DNA of 64,000 nucleotides from Azorinus chamasolen. Taxonomy: Eukaryota > Mollusca > Bivalvia > Cardiida > Solecurtidae. The stretch lies in assembly GCA_963576725.1 (NCBI GenBank), contig OY755238.1, positions 31,118,145 to 31,182,144 on the forward strand. The letters run 5' to 3'. Shown here in pieces: positions 20,871 through 31,423 of this stretch; position 1 is the stretch's first letter; each line of letters starts with the position of its first letter. Under the pieces are notes generated by a model. The model searched no databases. It had not been told where the DNA came from and saw only the letters and a program-made list of their open reading frames with translations. A program made the translations under genes and the position numbers.

Positions 20871-22118
20871 CGTCTGTCTGTCTGTCCGTCTGTCTGTCTG
20901 TCCGTCACACTTTTTGTCCGGACGATAACTTCAGTATGCCTGATGCCAGTTGATTGAAACTTCATATATGGAAAGAGCATAATGAGAGGAAGTGTCATGC
21001 ACAAGGTCCATAACTCTGGCTTCACTAATATAGGAGTTATTGCCCCTTGTAAAAAAATCACACTTTTTTGTCCGGACGATAACTCCTATATGGCTCATGC
21101 CATTGGATTGAAACTTCATATATGGAAAGATCATGACGAGAGGAAGTGTCATGCACAAGGTCCATAACTCTGGCTTCACTAATATTGGAGTTATTGCCCT
21201 TTGTAAAAAATATCACAATTTTTTGTCCGGACAATAACTTCAATATGCTTCGGCTAGTTGAAGTGAAACTTCATATATGGAAAGAGCATAATGAGAGGAA
21301 GTGTCATGCAGAAGGTACATAACTCTGGCTTCACTAATATAGGAGTTATTGCCCTTTGTAAAAAAAAATCACACTTTTTTGTCCGGACGATAACTTCTAT
21401 ATGGCTCATGCCATTGGATTGAAACTTCATATATGGAAAGATCATAACGAGAGGAGGTGTCATGCACAAGGTCCATAACTCTGGCTTCACTAATATTGGA
21501 GTTATTGCCCTTTGTAAAAAAAATCACAATTTTTTGTCTGGATGATTACTCCTATGTGACACATGCCATTGGAGTGAAACTTCATACATGGAACGATCAT
21601 TATTAGAGAAAGTGTCATGCATAAGATCCTTAACTCGAGCTTCAATAAATTTAGAGTTATTGCCCCTTGTACATTTGTTTAATGCTTTCTTGTCCGGACG
21701 ATAGCTCCTACATGGCTCTTGCCATCATATTGAAACTTCATACATGGAGAGAGCATGATGAGAGAAAGTGTCATGAACAAGGGCCATAATTCTGGCTTCA
21801 ATACTTTTGGAGTTATTGCCCTTTGTTACATTTTTTGGCCGATCAATAACTCCTGTTCGACTGATGCTATTGGAATGACATTTTATTTTTGGAAAGAGCA
21901 TGATGAAAGTAAGTGTCATGCACAAGGGCCATAAATCTGGTATCAGTATTTTTGGAGTTATTAGCTGTTATCATTTTCTTTATGAAAAATGTAGTGTGGA
22001 AAGCGCATAATGAGGGGAAGTATCATTCATCAAGACCATAACATTTTTAGTGATTTCCCTTTACATATTGTTTTTATTAGAGGGGAGACATCCGTTTTTG
22101 TGACAAAAACCTCTAGTT
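20777..22118 (+). mobile_element. R2 element (GGACGATAACTCC unit type), third nesting level
   Basis: ATGTCTCCCCCCATATTTATATGGGGGAG is followed by a pure (CTGT)n/(CCGT)n microsatellite, then units with TGTCCGGACGATAACT at 20915, 21069, 21224, 21380 and 21535 (154-156 bp). Odd and even units differ (GAGCATAATGAG versus GATCATGACGAG), so the repeat is dimeric. It ends in GGGGAGACATCCG, the hairpin GTTTTTGTGACAAAAAC and CTCTAGTT. Frames on both strands here are repeat translations. Confidence 0.8.
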
Positions 22119-22434
22119 TTCAGTTTATGTGGCTATTCCCAACAAAAGAATAGCCACATACACTCAATCCGTAAGAAGGTCCATCCATCCGTCTGTCCCG
22201 ATTTTAATTTCTCCGGAGGCTTTGGTGAGATTTTCATGAAACTACATAGGATTTATCAACACCATGCCTAGATGTGCATATCTTATTCCTATTCTGGGTC
22301 GATGATTATCTGCAGAATTATGAAATTTATAGATGGACAATTTTGTCCGAGTGTTTTCTCCAAAACTTTTGATAAGATTTTTTATGAAACTTCATAGTAT
22401 TGATCAACACCATGCATTGTTGTGCATATCTTAT

Positions 22435-22652
22435 AAAGACTGGGTTTTAGTATATTATAACAGTGTTTTAACCATCGTTTTATGGATATTAGTTTTTATG
22501 CTTTCTTAAATGTATATTCGTGTATTGTATATCCTCTATCGATTTTTATTTGTCTCTGATTTTATTTATGTCAATGTACAACGCCATTGAATGCATTATT
22601 TGCAAAAATAGGCATTTAAGCAAGTGATTAAGTTTCAAGTTTCAAGTTTCAA
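22435..22652 (+). mobile_element. Retroposon 3' end with 9-bp target duplication
   Basis: ATATCTTAT at 22426-22434 is repeated at 22653-22661 on either side of a 218-bp insert. The insert ends in a heptamer tail (AAGTTTC three times). Removing the insert restores the host unit phrase GTGCATATCTTATTTCT. The interior (TACAACGCCATTGAATGC) has the look of a LINE/SINE 3' region. The family is not identified. Confidence 0.6.
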
Positions 22653-23010
22653 ATATCTTATTTCTGTTTCGGTTCGATGATTTTCTGTAGAGTTATGGGA
22701 CTTTAAAATGTTTACATGGAATATTTTGTTTGCGCAGTTTCTCCAAAACCTTTGGTTGCATTTTCATGAAACTTCATAGGATTGATCAGCACCAAGTCTA
22801 GTTTTGCATATTTTATTCCTGTTCAGGTTCGATTTTCTGCAGAGATATGGGACTTTGAGTTTTTTACATTGAAAATGTTGTCCGCGTTGTGGCTTGGGTG
22901 GGTGGGAAGATATCAGTTTCTGTATCAAAAACAGTTCTGATTTATAACTATTTTGTCCATGAATATTTAGCCGATACTGACATTTAGACAGACATAGAAC
23001 AGGGAAAGGG

Positions 23011-23193
23011 TTAACCCATTCCCTCATAGGCTATTTTTAAACCCAACCAATCAACTATTACTTAATTTACTAGAGAAAAGGAATTTTTTTAGAGTTGTGT
23101 AGTTTTGGAACCATTGATGGTAATTGAGTAAATGTCTTATTTATTACAATGGTTTTAAGAAGTGACTTTTACAGAGGAATTGAAGGGGTCAAT
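23011..23193 (-). mobile_element. TTAA MITE family 2, abutting the previous MITE
   Basis: TTAACCCATTCCCTCATAGGC starts at the same TTAA that ends the split MITE. The far end is TGAAGGGGTCAA. The interior (CTAGAGAAAAGG, TTTTACAGAGGAATTG) corresponds in inverse orientation to 2868-3061. Confidence 0.55.
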
Positions 23194-24027
23194 ATAATCG
23201 GATGGTTTTAATTTGCCTTTTTAGCTCACCAGAGCACAAAGTGCTCAGGGTGAGCTTTTGTGATCGCCTGATGTCCGTCGTGCATCGGCGTGCGTCGTGC
23301 GTCGTTCGTCGTCAACAATTTGAACCTTTAAAGTTCTTCTCCTCTGAATCTACAAGGGTCTCAGCTTTCATCTTTGGCACATAGCATCATATGTAGGTCC
23401 TCTATAAAAGTTATATAAATTATACCCCTGGGGTCAAAATTGGCCCTGCCCCAGGGGTTTTCAGTTTTCAATAGAAACATATAGTGAAAACTTTGAACAT
23501 CATCTCCTCTAAAACTAGAAGGTCCTCAGCTTTCATATTTGGCACATAGCTTCAACTTCAGGACTTCTACAAAAGTTATATAAATTATGCCCCTAGGGTA
23601 AAAATTGGTCCCACCCCAGGGATTGCCAGTTTTTTGTAGCTGACTGCTAAACAGCCTATGGGATCACTAGTTATGCATAGGAAACACTTTGAAAATACTC
23701 TTGTCTGAAACTACATGTCCCGGAGCTTAGATATTTGGTGTATAGATTTACTTAGCATAACTTTTTGAGTTTTATAAGTATCATAGTTCTGGGGTTAAAA
23801 TTGGCCCTGCCCTGTGTTTATATTCTTCTTTACACCAGAAACAACATTCTAAAGGTTTCTCCTTAATATCACTCTTAGCTGAGACCAGTCAGTTGGAGTT
23901 CTTATATAATCACCCTTAGCCTGATCAGTAGAGTAGAAATTGTGTTTAGACAAATAACACACACTCATTTAAGATTGAGAAAACTGTGGATAATTCTCAA
24001 AATGCAGAATACTCTTAAAGCTTTTTT

Positions 24028-26034
24028 AGCTCACCAGAGCACAAAGTGCTCAGGGTGAGCTTTTGTGATCGCCCGTTGTCCGTCGTCCGTCGGCGTGCGT
24101 CGTGCGTCGTGCGTCGTCCGTCGTTCGTCGTCCGTCGTCAACAATTTGAACCTTTAAAAATCTTCTCCTCTGAATCTACAGGGATCTCAACTTTCATCTT
24201 TGGCACATAGCATCATATTCAGGTCCTCTACAAAAGTTATATAAATTATGCCCCTGGGGTCAAAATTGACCCCGCCCCAGGGGTGCCTTGTTTTCAATAG
24301 AAATATATAGTAAAACTTTGAAAATCTTCTTCTCTGAAGCCAGAAGCTTCTCAGCTTTCATAATTGGCACATAGCATCATGTTCAGGTCCTCTACAAAAG
24401 TTATATAAATTATGTCCCTGGGGTCAAAATTGGCCCGCCCCAGGGGTGGGCCGTTTTCCATAGAATCATATATTGCAAACTTTGAAAATCTTCTTCTCTG
24501 AAACTGGAAGGCTCTCAGCTTTCATATTTGGCACATAGCATCATGTTCAGGTCCTCTACAAAAGTTATATAAATTATGGCCCCAGGGTCAAAATTGGCCC
24601 CGTCCCAGGTGTGGGCAGTTTTCAATAGAAACAAATAGTGAAATCTTTGAAAATCTTCTCCTCTGAAACTGGAAGGCTCTCAGCTTTCATATTTGGCACA
24701 TAGCATCATGTTCAGGTCCTCTACAAAAGTTATATAAATTATGGCCCCAGGGTCAAAATTGGCCCCGCCCCAGGGGTGGGCAGGTTTCAAAAGAAACAAA
24801 TAGTGAAATCTTTGAAAATCTTCTCCTCTGAAACTGGAAGGCTCTCAGCTTTCATATTTGGCACATAGCATCATGTTCAGGTCCTCTACAAAAGTTATAT
24901 AAATTATGGCCCCAGGGTCAAAGTTGGCCCCGCCCCAGGGGTGGGCAGGTTTCAAAAGAAACAAATAGTGAAATCTTTGAAAATCTTCTCCTCTGAAACT
25001 GGAAGGTTCTCAGCTTTCATATTTGGCACATAGCATCATGTTCAGGTCCTCTACAAAAGTTATATTATTTATGGCCCCGGGGTCAAAATTGGCCCTGCCT
25101 CAGGGGTGGCCAATTTTCAATAGAAACAAATAGTGAAATCTTTGAAAATCTTCTTGTCTGAAACTGGAAGGTTCTCAGCTTTCATATTTGGCACAGATCA
25201 TCATGTTCAGGTCCTCTACAAAAGTTATATAAATTATGGCCCCGGGGTCAAAATTGGCCCCGCCCCAGGGGTGGGCAGTTTTCAATAGAAACAAATAGTG
25301 AAATCCTTGAAAATCTTTTCCTCTGAAACTGGAAGGTTCTCAGCTTTCATATTTGGCACATATCATCATGTTCAGGTCTTCTACAAAAATTATATAAAGT
25401 ATGGCCCAGGGGTCAAAGTTGGCCCCGCCCCAGGGGTGGGCAGTTTTCAATAGAAACAAATAGTGAAATCTTTGTAAATCTTCTTCTCTGAAACTGGAAG
25501 CTAGGCTCTCAGCTTTCATATTTGGCACAGCGCATTATGTTCAGGTCCTCTACAAAAGTTATGTAAATTATGGCCCCTGGGTCAAAATTGGCCCCGCCCC
25601 AGGGGTGGGTAGTTTTCAATAGAAACAAATAGTGAAATCCTTGAAAATCTTTTCCTCTGAAACTGGAAGGCTCTCAGCTTTCATATTTGGCACAGCGCAT
25701 CATGTTCAGGTCCTCTACAAAAGTTATATAAATTATAACCCTGGGGTCAAAATTGGCCCTGCCACAGGGGTAGTAGGCAATTTTCAATAGAAACATATTG
25801 AGAAAACTTTGAAAATCTTCTTCTCTGAAACTGGAAGGTTAATCTCAGCTTTCATATTTGGCTCATAGCATCATGTTCAGGTCCCCTACAAGTTTTTCTA
25901 AATTATTCCCTGGGGTCAAAATTGGCCCGCCCCAGGGCCGGCTAGTTCTCTATAGAAACATATAGTGAAAACTTTGAAAATCTTCTCCTCTGATTGTCTG
26001 GTGAGCGCTTCAGGGCCATTCTGGCCCTCTTGTT
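24028..26034 (+). mobile_element. R1 element, complete, about 11 units
   Basis: AGCTCACCAGAGCACAAAGTG and a long GTCCGTCG/GTGCGTC microsatellite are followed by homogeneous 165-bp units (GAAACTGGAAGGCTCTCAGC, TTTGGCACATAGCATCATG, CTACAAAAGTTATATAAATT). The end is GGTGAGCG, AGGGCCATTCTGGCCCT, CTTGTT. The central units are nearly identical, which points to recent unit homogenisation. The minus-strand frame at 25340-25528 is a unit translation. Confidence 0.85.
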
Positions 26035-26169
26035 TTCATACCTATGCCCTGCATTAAGCTACCAGCTATCAATATAGAGCATATCTGTTGTGAATTTCAG
26101 CTTAACTCGTTGCATGCTGGGTAATTTTGTGATCTGCTAAATTGTTGTCTGCAGCATATTCACAAGTTA

Positions 26170-26441
26170 TCCTAACTATATACTTTCTTTCTGAGTTTTT
26201 CAGGAGTTCAGTCTCATTGACAAACAGTTTGGATATCAGATCAGGCACCACATTATGTTGGCCCTGATCTGGATCCAAACTGTTTGCTTAGGTCATTAGT
26301 GGTGGGAGAATCCCACTACACACTTTCCAAGTTTTTCAGAAGTTCAGTCTCATTTACAAACAATTTGGGTATCAGATCAGGCCCAACATTATGTGGGGCC
26401 TGATCTGGATCCAAACTGTTTGCATAGGTCATTAGTGGTGG
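26170..26441. repeat. Duplicated GGATCC-type hairpin MITE block (136-bp period)
   Basis: Hairpins at 26221-26287 and 26357-26423 share CAAACA(G/A)TTTGG, TATCAGATCAGGC, GGATCCAAACTGTTTGC and the tail AGGTCATTAGTGGTGGGAGA. The flanking TTTTTCAG(G/A)AGTTCAGTCT is duplicated too. A leader CTTAACTCGTTGCATGCTGG lies at about 26102. Confidence 0.7.
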
Positions 26442-26758
26442 GAGAATCCGCCTCTAGCATCCAAAGAATACAAGTTCCAGTGGTCTAATGCTCTATCCAT
26501 TCTTTCACTACATTCTTTTAGCATCATGTTCAGGTCCTCTACAAAAGTTATATAAATTGTGTCCCTGGGGTCAAAATTGGCACCGCCCCTAGGGTGTTAA
26601 GTTTTCAATAGAAACATATAGTGAAAACTTTGAAAATCTTCTCCTCTGATTGTCTGGTGAGCGATGTCAGGGCCATTCTGGCCCTCTTGTTAATAGTTTA
26701 TAATGACTAAATGGTGATACTTTTCTTCCTGAAATTAGTTGGATCTTAATATTTACAG

Positions 26759-26918
26759 GAATTAACTACCACTTCAGAAAAGAACAGACAAATAATTGAA
26801 CATGTAAGAAAAAGAGGTTTTGAAGGCTACAAGATGTTTAAGAAATGCCTGCTCCTTACTGGTCAGACAGGCTTGATAAGTACCATGGATGCTACTGAGG
26901 ATACTTTTCTGCATAAAG
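26759..26918 (+). CDS. CARD-like protein, exon 2 (rest of the CARD)
   Basis: A 160-bp exon with acceptor ATATTTACAG| and donor CATAAAG|GTAGAT. It starts in phase 0, matching exon 1, and ends with one base of a split codon. It encodes ELTTTSEKNRQIIEHVRKRG, FEGYKMFKKCLLLTGQTGLI and STMDATEDTFLH. The string NRQII..VRKRG..GYKMFKKCL..TGQTGL is the typical C-terminal half of a CARD (dK.r.Ll..l..rG...f..F...L...gq..L). The exon sits between two R1 elements in unique sequence. Partner and pathway cannot be named from this fragment. Confidence 0.8.
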
Positions 26919-27787
26919 GTAGATAAATACTACATCTTATTGTATAGTTTTCTACCATGAAAATTTTATGCTGTGAATGTTTTTAAAGACCCCCTATCCT
27001 AAAAATTATGTCTGCTTAACATTTTTAGCTCACCAGAGCATGAAATGCTCAGGGTGAGCTTTTGTGATCACCTGATGTCCGTCGTCCGTCGGCGTGCGTC
27101 GTCAGTCGTCAACAATTTGAACCTTTAAAAATCATCTCCTCTGAATCTACAGGGTTCTCAGCTTTCATCTTTGGCACATAGCATCATCTTTAGGTCCTCT
27201 ACAAAAGTTATATAAATTATACCCCTGGGGTCAAAATTGGCCCCACCCCAGGGGTGTCTTATTTTCAATAGAAACATGTAGTAAAACTTTGAAAATCTTC
27301 TTCTCTGAAACTGAAAGGCTCACAGCTTTCATATTTGGTACATAGCATCATGTTCAGGTCCTCTACAAAAGTTATATAAATTATGGCCCTGGGGTCAAAA
27401 TTGGCCGCGCCCCAGGGGTGGGGAGTTTTCAATAGAAACATATAGTGAACTTTGAAAATCTTCTTCCTTTGAAACTGAAATGCTTCATAGCTTTCATATT
27501 TGGCACATAACATCATATTCAGGTCTTCTACAAAAGTTATATAAATCATGCCACCAGGGTCAAAATTGGCCCCACCCCAGGGGTAGCAAGTTTTTCAAAG
27601 CTGACTTACATATAGCTATTTATAAACATTTGCTGGTGTCTATTTTTAGCATACATTAAAGGGAGATTATCTCCCTTTGCCCCCTTTTTTTGTAACAACT
27701 GGATTGTCTCCCTTGTTGGTAGTAACTCTGCAGAAATATTGCAGATCTACCCAAACAATGAAATTTTTTGCACAGTAAATCAGACAA

Positions 27788-27962
27788 TTAACCCTTTACT
27801 TCATAAATATGCCTTTCTACACCTTTGCAAACAGAGTAGACCCAGATCAGATGGCTCATGTAGTAGCCATCTGATCAGTCTGCTGTTTGCTTATGATATA
27901 ATATAGTGCAAAGTGCATTACATTATTTTCATTTTGTGTACAATATACTAATAATATGTTTG
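27788..27962 (+). mobile_element. TTAA MITE, left part
   Basis: TTAACCCTTTACTTCATAAA and a hairpin at 27827-27890 (GCAAACAGAGTAGACCCAGA, GATGGCTCATG, TAGCCATC, CTGCTGTTTGC) are present. No right terminus is seen before the next MITE begins at 27963. Confidence 0.6.
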
Positions 27963-28211
27963 CTAACCCTTTCCCTCATGTTAACACTTTTTTCACACAT
28001 TTGCAAACAGAACAGACCCAGATCAGACGGCTCCTAAAGCAGCTTTCTGACCAGGGTTTGCTCTGTTTGTTAATGGAATTTGAAAGATGTTTCTTTACTT
28101 TCTAAAATGGCTACACTGTCCCACTTTCCATATTTCATTATAACTATTTTGTCTATGAATATTCAGTAGGTATTTAAATTTTGAATAAACATAGAACAGG
28201 GGAAGGGTTGA
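27963..28211 (+). mobile_element. TTAA MITE, full-length reference copy
   Basis: CTAACCCTTTCCCTCATG opens the element and ACAGGGGAAGGGTTGA closes it; both flanking TTAA sites carry one substitution. The interior contains the hairpin GCAAACAGAACAGACCCAGA...CCAGGGTTTGCTCTGTTTG, then TTTACTTTCTAAAATGG and TTTGTCTATGAATATTCAG. It serves as the uninterrupted version of the MITE split at 20300-23014. Confidence 0.7.
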
Positions 28212-28679
28212 AAATGAATTAAGATAAGAATAATAATAACTCATGAAGGTGTAATGAAAATATCTGAAATTTTGGATATTATTTATAAGTACATGTATAG
28301 ATTAATTTATTCTTTCTAAAATTCAACCAATTTGCCCAGGGAAAGGGTATACATACTTTTGTACATGCCCTTCTTTAGATTTGCATTGTTATATGTTTTC
28401 ATTTACATTTTCTTAAATTTTCTTCACTTGAGGTCCTGTACAAAAGTTACATAAATTATGCCCCTTGAGTCAAAATTGGCCCTCGCCAGGGCTGGCTAGT
28501 TTTCTATAGAAACACATAGTGAAAACTTTGAAAATCTTCTCCTCTGATTGTCTGGTGAGCGATGTCAGGGCCTTTCAGGCCCTCTTGTCCCTGTTCAATA
28601 TTCATGATGACATATTTATTAGCTGAAGTTTTATAATGTAAACTTTTCAATACAATCCTTTTTTTTGACAAAAACTGTA

Positions 28680-28985
28680 GAATCGGATATATATCATATA
28701 AAAAGCAAACAGAGCAGACCTATAGGAGCCAACTGAGTTGGGTCTTCTCTGTTTACATGAAAAATTGTTTATATGAAGGAAAGGTTTAACCATTTACTTC
28801 ATATAAATGCCTTTTCACTTCTTTGAAAACAGAGTAGACCCAGATCATACCGTTTGCTTTTGGGATATTGATTCTTCAGTTAAGTATTCTCATGTGAATA
28901 TATCATTATGAAAATTCATCTAATTAATATTAATGATGTCATAATTTCTTAGTTGAGTATTCATCAGTGAAAATACCCAAAGAGA
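28680..28985. repeat. Two decayed TTAA MITE copies
   Basis: Hairpin remnants GCAAACAGAGCAGACC...GGGTCTTCTCTGTTTAC (about 28702-28757) and TTAACCATTTACTTCATATAA with GAAAACAGAGTAGACCCAG (from 28788) are visible. Right ends are lost. Confidence 0.5.
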
Positions 28986-29011
28986 GACTTTCTGTTTCTT
29001 TCAAAATCCAT

Positions 29012-29420
29012 AGTGCCAAAAGTTTTGATCTGTATGAGAGGTCAAGTTTTTATCTGCATCAAAGGTCAAGAGAAAGTCTGTATCAACAGTCAAGGAAGAT
29101 CTGCATCATAGGTAAAGTTTAGATCTGTATCAGAGGTCTCGTTTAGATCTATCAAATGTCAAGTTCAGATCTCAGAGGTCAGATTTAGATCTGTATCAAA
29201 GGTAAAGTTTAGGGTTTGGGTTAGGGACATCAAATTTCAAGTTTAGATCTGCATCAGAGGTCAAATTTAGATCAGTTTCAGAGGTAAAGTTTAGGTCTGT
29301 ATCAGAGGTCAAATTTTGATATGTATCAGAGGTCAAGATTAAATCCGTATCGGAGGTTAAGTTTTGATATGTATGAGAGGTCAGGTTTTGATCTGAATAG
29401 GAGTTGAACCTTCTTGATGT
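29012..29420. repeat. 24-bp degenerate minisatellite
   Basis: About 15 copies of a unit close to GATCTGTATCAGAGGTCAAG(TTTA) are present. Because the unit is 24 bp, the minus strand stays open as an eight-residue repeat (NLTSDTDL), producing the apparent frame at 29196-29429. I see no evidence that it is translated. Confidence 0.7.
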
Positions 29421-29639
29421 CTCTTGCAAACAAACTTTTACTTAAACTGAGGTCAAGGTCAAGATAACCCTCTCCCAGCTGTGACAAAAGTATGTGCTCT
29501 AATTTGGATCTGTTAAATTTTGACTATACGTCCTATTCGATTTATAAGCTTTTGAGATTGAGTGTCAAACAGTCTGGATCCTGATGAGATACCATGTTAC
29601 TTGTAAATGCAAGTCAGGTCATGGATAGTGGGATAAGTG

Positions 29640-29835
29640 CAAACAGAGTAGACCTAGATCAGACAGCTTTTAGGAGCCTTCTGATCAGGGTCTGCTCTGT
29701 TTGCATATACATAGACATTTAATTATTTGATTATTAACTTTCCAAAACAGGGAAATAAAAAAATATTTTACCATGTTCCGTTTTATTGAATTGGAACATG
29801 AATATCTTAGATAAATATTAAACAGGGAAAGGATA
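29640..29835. mobile_element. TTAA MITE fragment at the LINE 3' boundary
   Basis: GCAAACAGAGTAGACCTAG, GATCAGGGTCTGCTCTGTTTGC and ATATTAAACAGGGAAAGG are the body and right end of a TTAA MITE. It stops two bases short of the expected GGGTTAA, where LINE sequence begins. The LINE probably landed in this MITE. Confidence 0.5.
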
Positions 29836-29949
29836 CTTCTTCCGATGAGAGATGTGATCCTTCCGGAATGTATAAAGGCTCTGCGTGATTTATGTACATG
29901 GTCAGTCGGATCGAGCTGTGCCGTTAACATTTAACTATGTACAATTATA

Positions 29950-30400
29950 TGGAAGTTATCGGTATGTGGCTGTCACTCGCTGGTGAAATTCTCCCAAGAT
30001 GACGGTTGCAGGCAGCCGGTTCCAGCAGACAATGGTTCTCGGGAAGAAGGTATTAGCATAGAGCTGGTTTGTGATCCGTTCCTGGTAGAAGCGGGTTCTT
30101 GTTCTGGCATCGCCTCCTCGCAGGTTTACCTCCATGTTGAGGTCCACCATTGCGTGCTGAATACAGTAAAGCATCTGTAGTCTGGCCACTTCTCTGCGCT
30201 GTTTTAGAGTTTCCCACCCTATTCCCCCAAACATAGCTGTCATGCAACCAGGTTTCCTTGATGTATAGTCATGGGTGACAAACCTTGCTGTCCTCCTCTG
30301 TGTCTGTTTGGGAGTGTGACTGAAGATGGGGTCCCATACAGTATACGCATATTCAAGGACTTGGCGTACTAATGTGCAGTAGCTCGCTGCTTTCACCTTA
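29950..30400 (-). pseudogene. LINE C-terminal region
   Basis: An open frame of 146 codons includes TLVRQVLEYAYTVWDP, TARFVTHDYTSR and GWETLKQRREVARLQML, conserved in the post-RT region of CR1-like LINEs (QrrAARFV.. and GWE.L..RR). A frameshift separates it from the RT. Confidence 0.75.
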
Positions 30401-30545
30401 GGTGTACACTCCTTTCAGTTTCTCTTCACAAAGTCTAGGGTTCATTGCCTTTTGCAGCCACATTCTGTATATAACTGTGCCATGTCAAGTTGTTGGAAAC
30501 TGTATTTCTTAGGTATTTGCTTTGGTCGACTGCTTGAAGTGCTTG

Positions 30546-31381
30546 TCATTGTAGAGTGTACGAATACTTTCTAGTCTTGGATTTATCTCTGGTGATGTGT
30601 AAAACATGACACCTTGATGCATTAAATGAAAAAGTAGTAAAGTCAAAGAGGAAAAGCAACACACAAAACGCCACCATCACCAAAAAAAGCATTGGCCACA
30701 TTTTCTCCCATCTTTCAAGGGCATCAAGATCTCTTTGCAAGGCGATGTTGTTCCCATGAGTATGTATGGGTCTATAGAGCAAACTATCGTCTGCAAATAA
30801 TCTTACATCCAATGATGTGCATTCCGACATGTCGTTTGTATAGGTGAGGGATAGTAACGGGCCTAACATGGCTCCCTGTGGACTGCCAGAGATTACATCA
30901 TCCTGAGAAGATGTGGCACCATCCAGGACAACTTGTTGTTTCCTGTTGTGTAGAAAAGACTTTATCCAAAGATTGATGGGGCCTCTGACACCATAATAAT
31001 CAAGTTTGTATAGTAGCCTAGAGTGAGGTACTTTGTTGAATGCCTTCTCAAAATCTAGAAGAATGACATCGACTTGATCTTGTTTGCTGGAGAGTTTCTT
31101 GGCAATAGCATCAATGGTGACAATCAGCTCGGTCTCACATGACCTGCGCTTTCTGAAGCGGCGTTGGTTTTCGCACAGTATATTGTTGTCATCGAAGTGT
31201 GACATAATGCTACTGTGGACAATGTGCTGCAAGAGCTTACAGGTGACCGACATAAGATTGGTAAAATTGGTACTACGTTGGCCTCTCGCCAATTTTGGAG
31301 TACTTCACCTAGGTTGATAGATAACTGATACAACTCGGTCAGAATAGGAGCTAGTTCTTCAGATTGTATTTGGAATTTCAT
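30546..31381 (-). pseudogene. LINE reverse transcriptase domain (broken)
   Basis: Open segments contain NILCENQRRFRKRRSCETEL, VDVILLDFEKAFNKVPHSRL, WIKSFLHNRKQQVVLDGA, SGSPQGAMLGPL and LFADDSLLYRP (catalytic FADD at about 30785-30796). Upstream, after a shift, LYQLSINLGEVLQNWREANV matches the fingers region. The Asp of LLDFEKAF and both Asp of FADD are intact, but frameshifts at about 31290 and 30640 break the frame. Confidence 0.85.
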
Positions 31382-31423
31382 CTGGTCCTGATGCTTTATA
31401 GCAGTTGAGATTTTTTAGTAGTT

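Larger units (their letters stand above)
20481..22943 (+). mobile_element. R2-like element nested in the TTAA MITE
   Basis: The 5' palindrome TCTCCCCCAG-tata-CTGGGGAAACATTTTG matches a 3' end GGGTGGGAAGATATC with the hairpin GTTTCTGTATCAAAAAC and AGTTCTGATTT. The interior holds two heads with their own palindrome, TTATGTGACTAT...ATAGTCACATAA at about 20626 and TATGTGGCTAT...ATAGCCACATA at about 22126. Each is followed by CACTCAATCCGT(G/A)AGAAGG. Units with TTCATGAAACT-CATAG lie at 22200-22900. Confidence 0.55.
20300..23014 (+). mobile_element. TTAA MITE split by 2.4 kb of nested elements
   Basis: The left half (20300 to about 20479) has TTAACCCTTTATGTCATA, the hairpin GCAAACAGAGTGGACCCAGA...GGTCTGCTCTGTTTGC and TTCTTTACTTTCTAAAATGG. 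The right half (about 22943-23014) has ATAACTATTTTGTCCATGAA, CATAGAACAGGGAAAGGG and TTAA. In the uninterrupted copy at 27963-28211 these two halves are adjacent, which proves the split. Confidence 0.75.
23223..26692 (+). mobile_element. R1 element containing a second R1
   Basis: The head at 23223 (AGCTCACCAGAGCACAAAG, then GTCGTGCATCGGCG) and three units run to about 23640. A tail at about 26517-26692 (TGATTGTCTGGTGAGCGATG, the stem-loop AGGGCCATTCTGGCCCT, CTTGTT) supplies the missing 3' end. Between them lie the complete inner R1 at 24028-26034 and a GGATCC-hairpin block. That the head and tail belong to one element is inferred from order and orientation. Confidence 0.6.
27027..28588 (+). 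mobile_element. R1 element with MITEs nested inside
   Basis: The head AGCTCACCAGAGCATGAAATG, (GTCCGTCG)n and three units extend to about 27595. A final part-unit and 3' end (GGTGAGCGATG, AGGGCCTTTCAGGCCCT, CTTGTC) occur at about 28430-28588. The gap holds two TTAA MITEs and unassigned sequence. Frames at 27265-27549 are unit translations. Confidence 0.6.

Noticed and set aside
20762..22135. 12-bp direct repeat TTTATGTGGCTA flanking the inner R2 as a target duplication
   Set aside because: The right copy is the arm of another element's own palindrome (TATGTGGCTAT...ATAGCCACATA), and R2 elsewhere shows T|T insertion without duplication.
29196..29429. A secreted or adhesive repeat protein on the minus strand
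   Set aside because: It is an eight-residue translation of a 24-bp minisatellite without signal peptide or exon structure.
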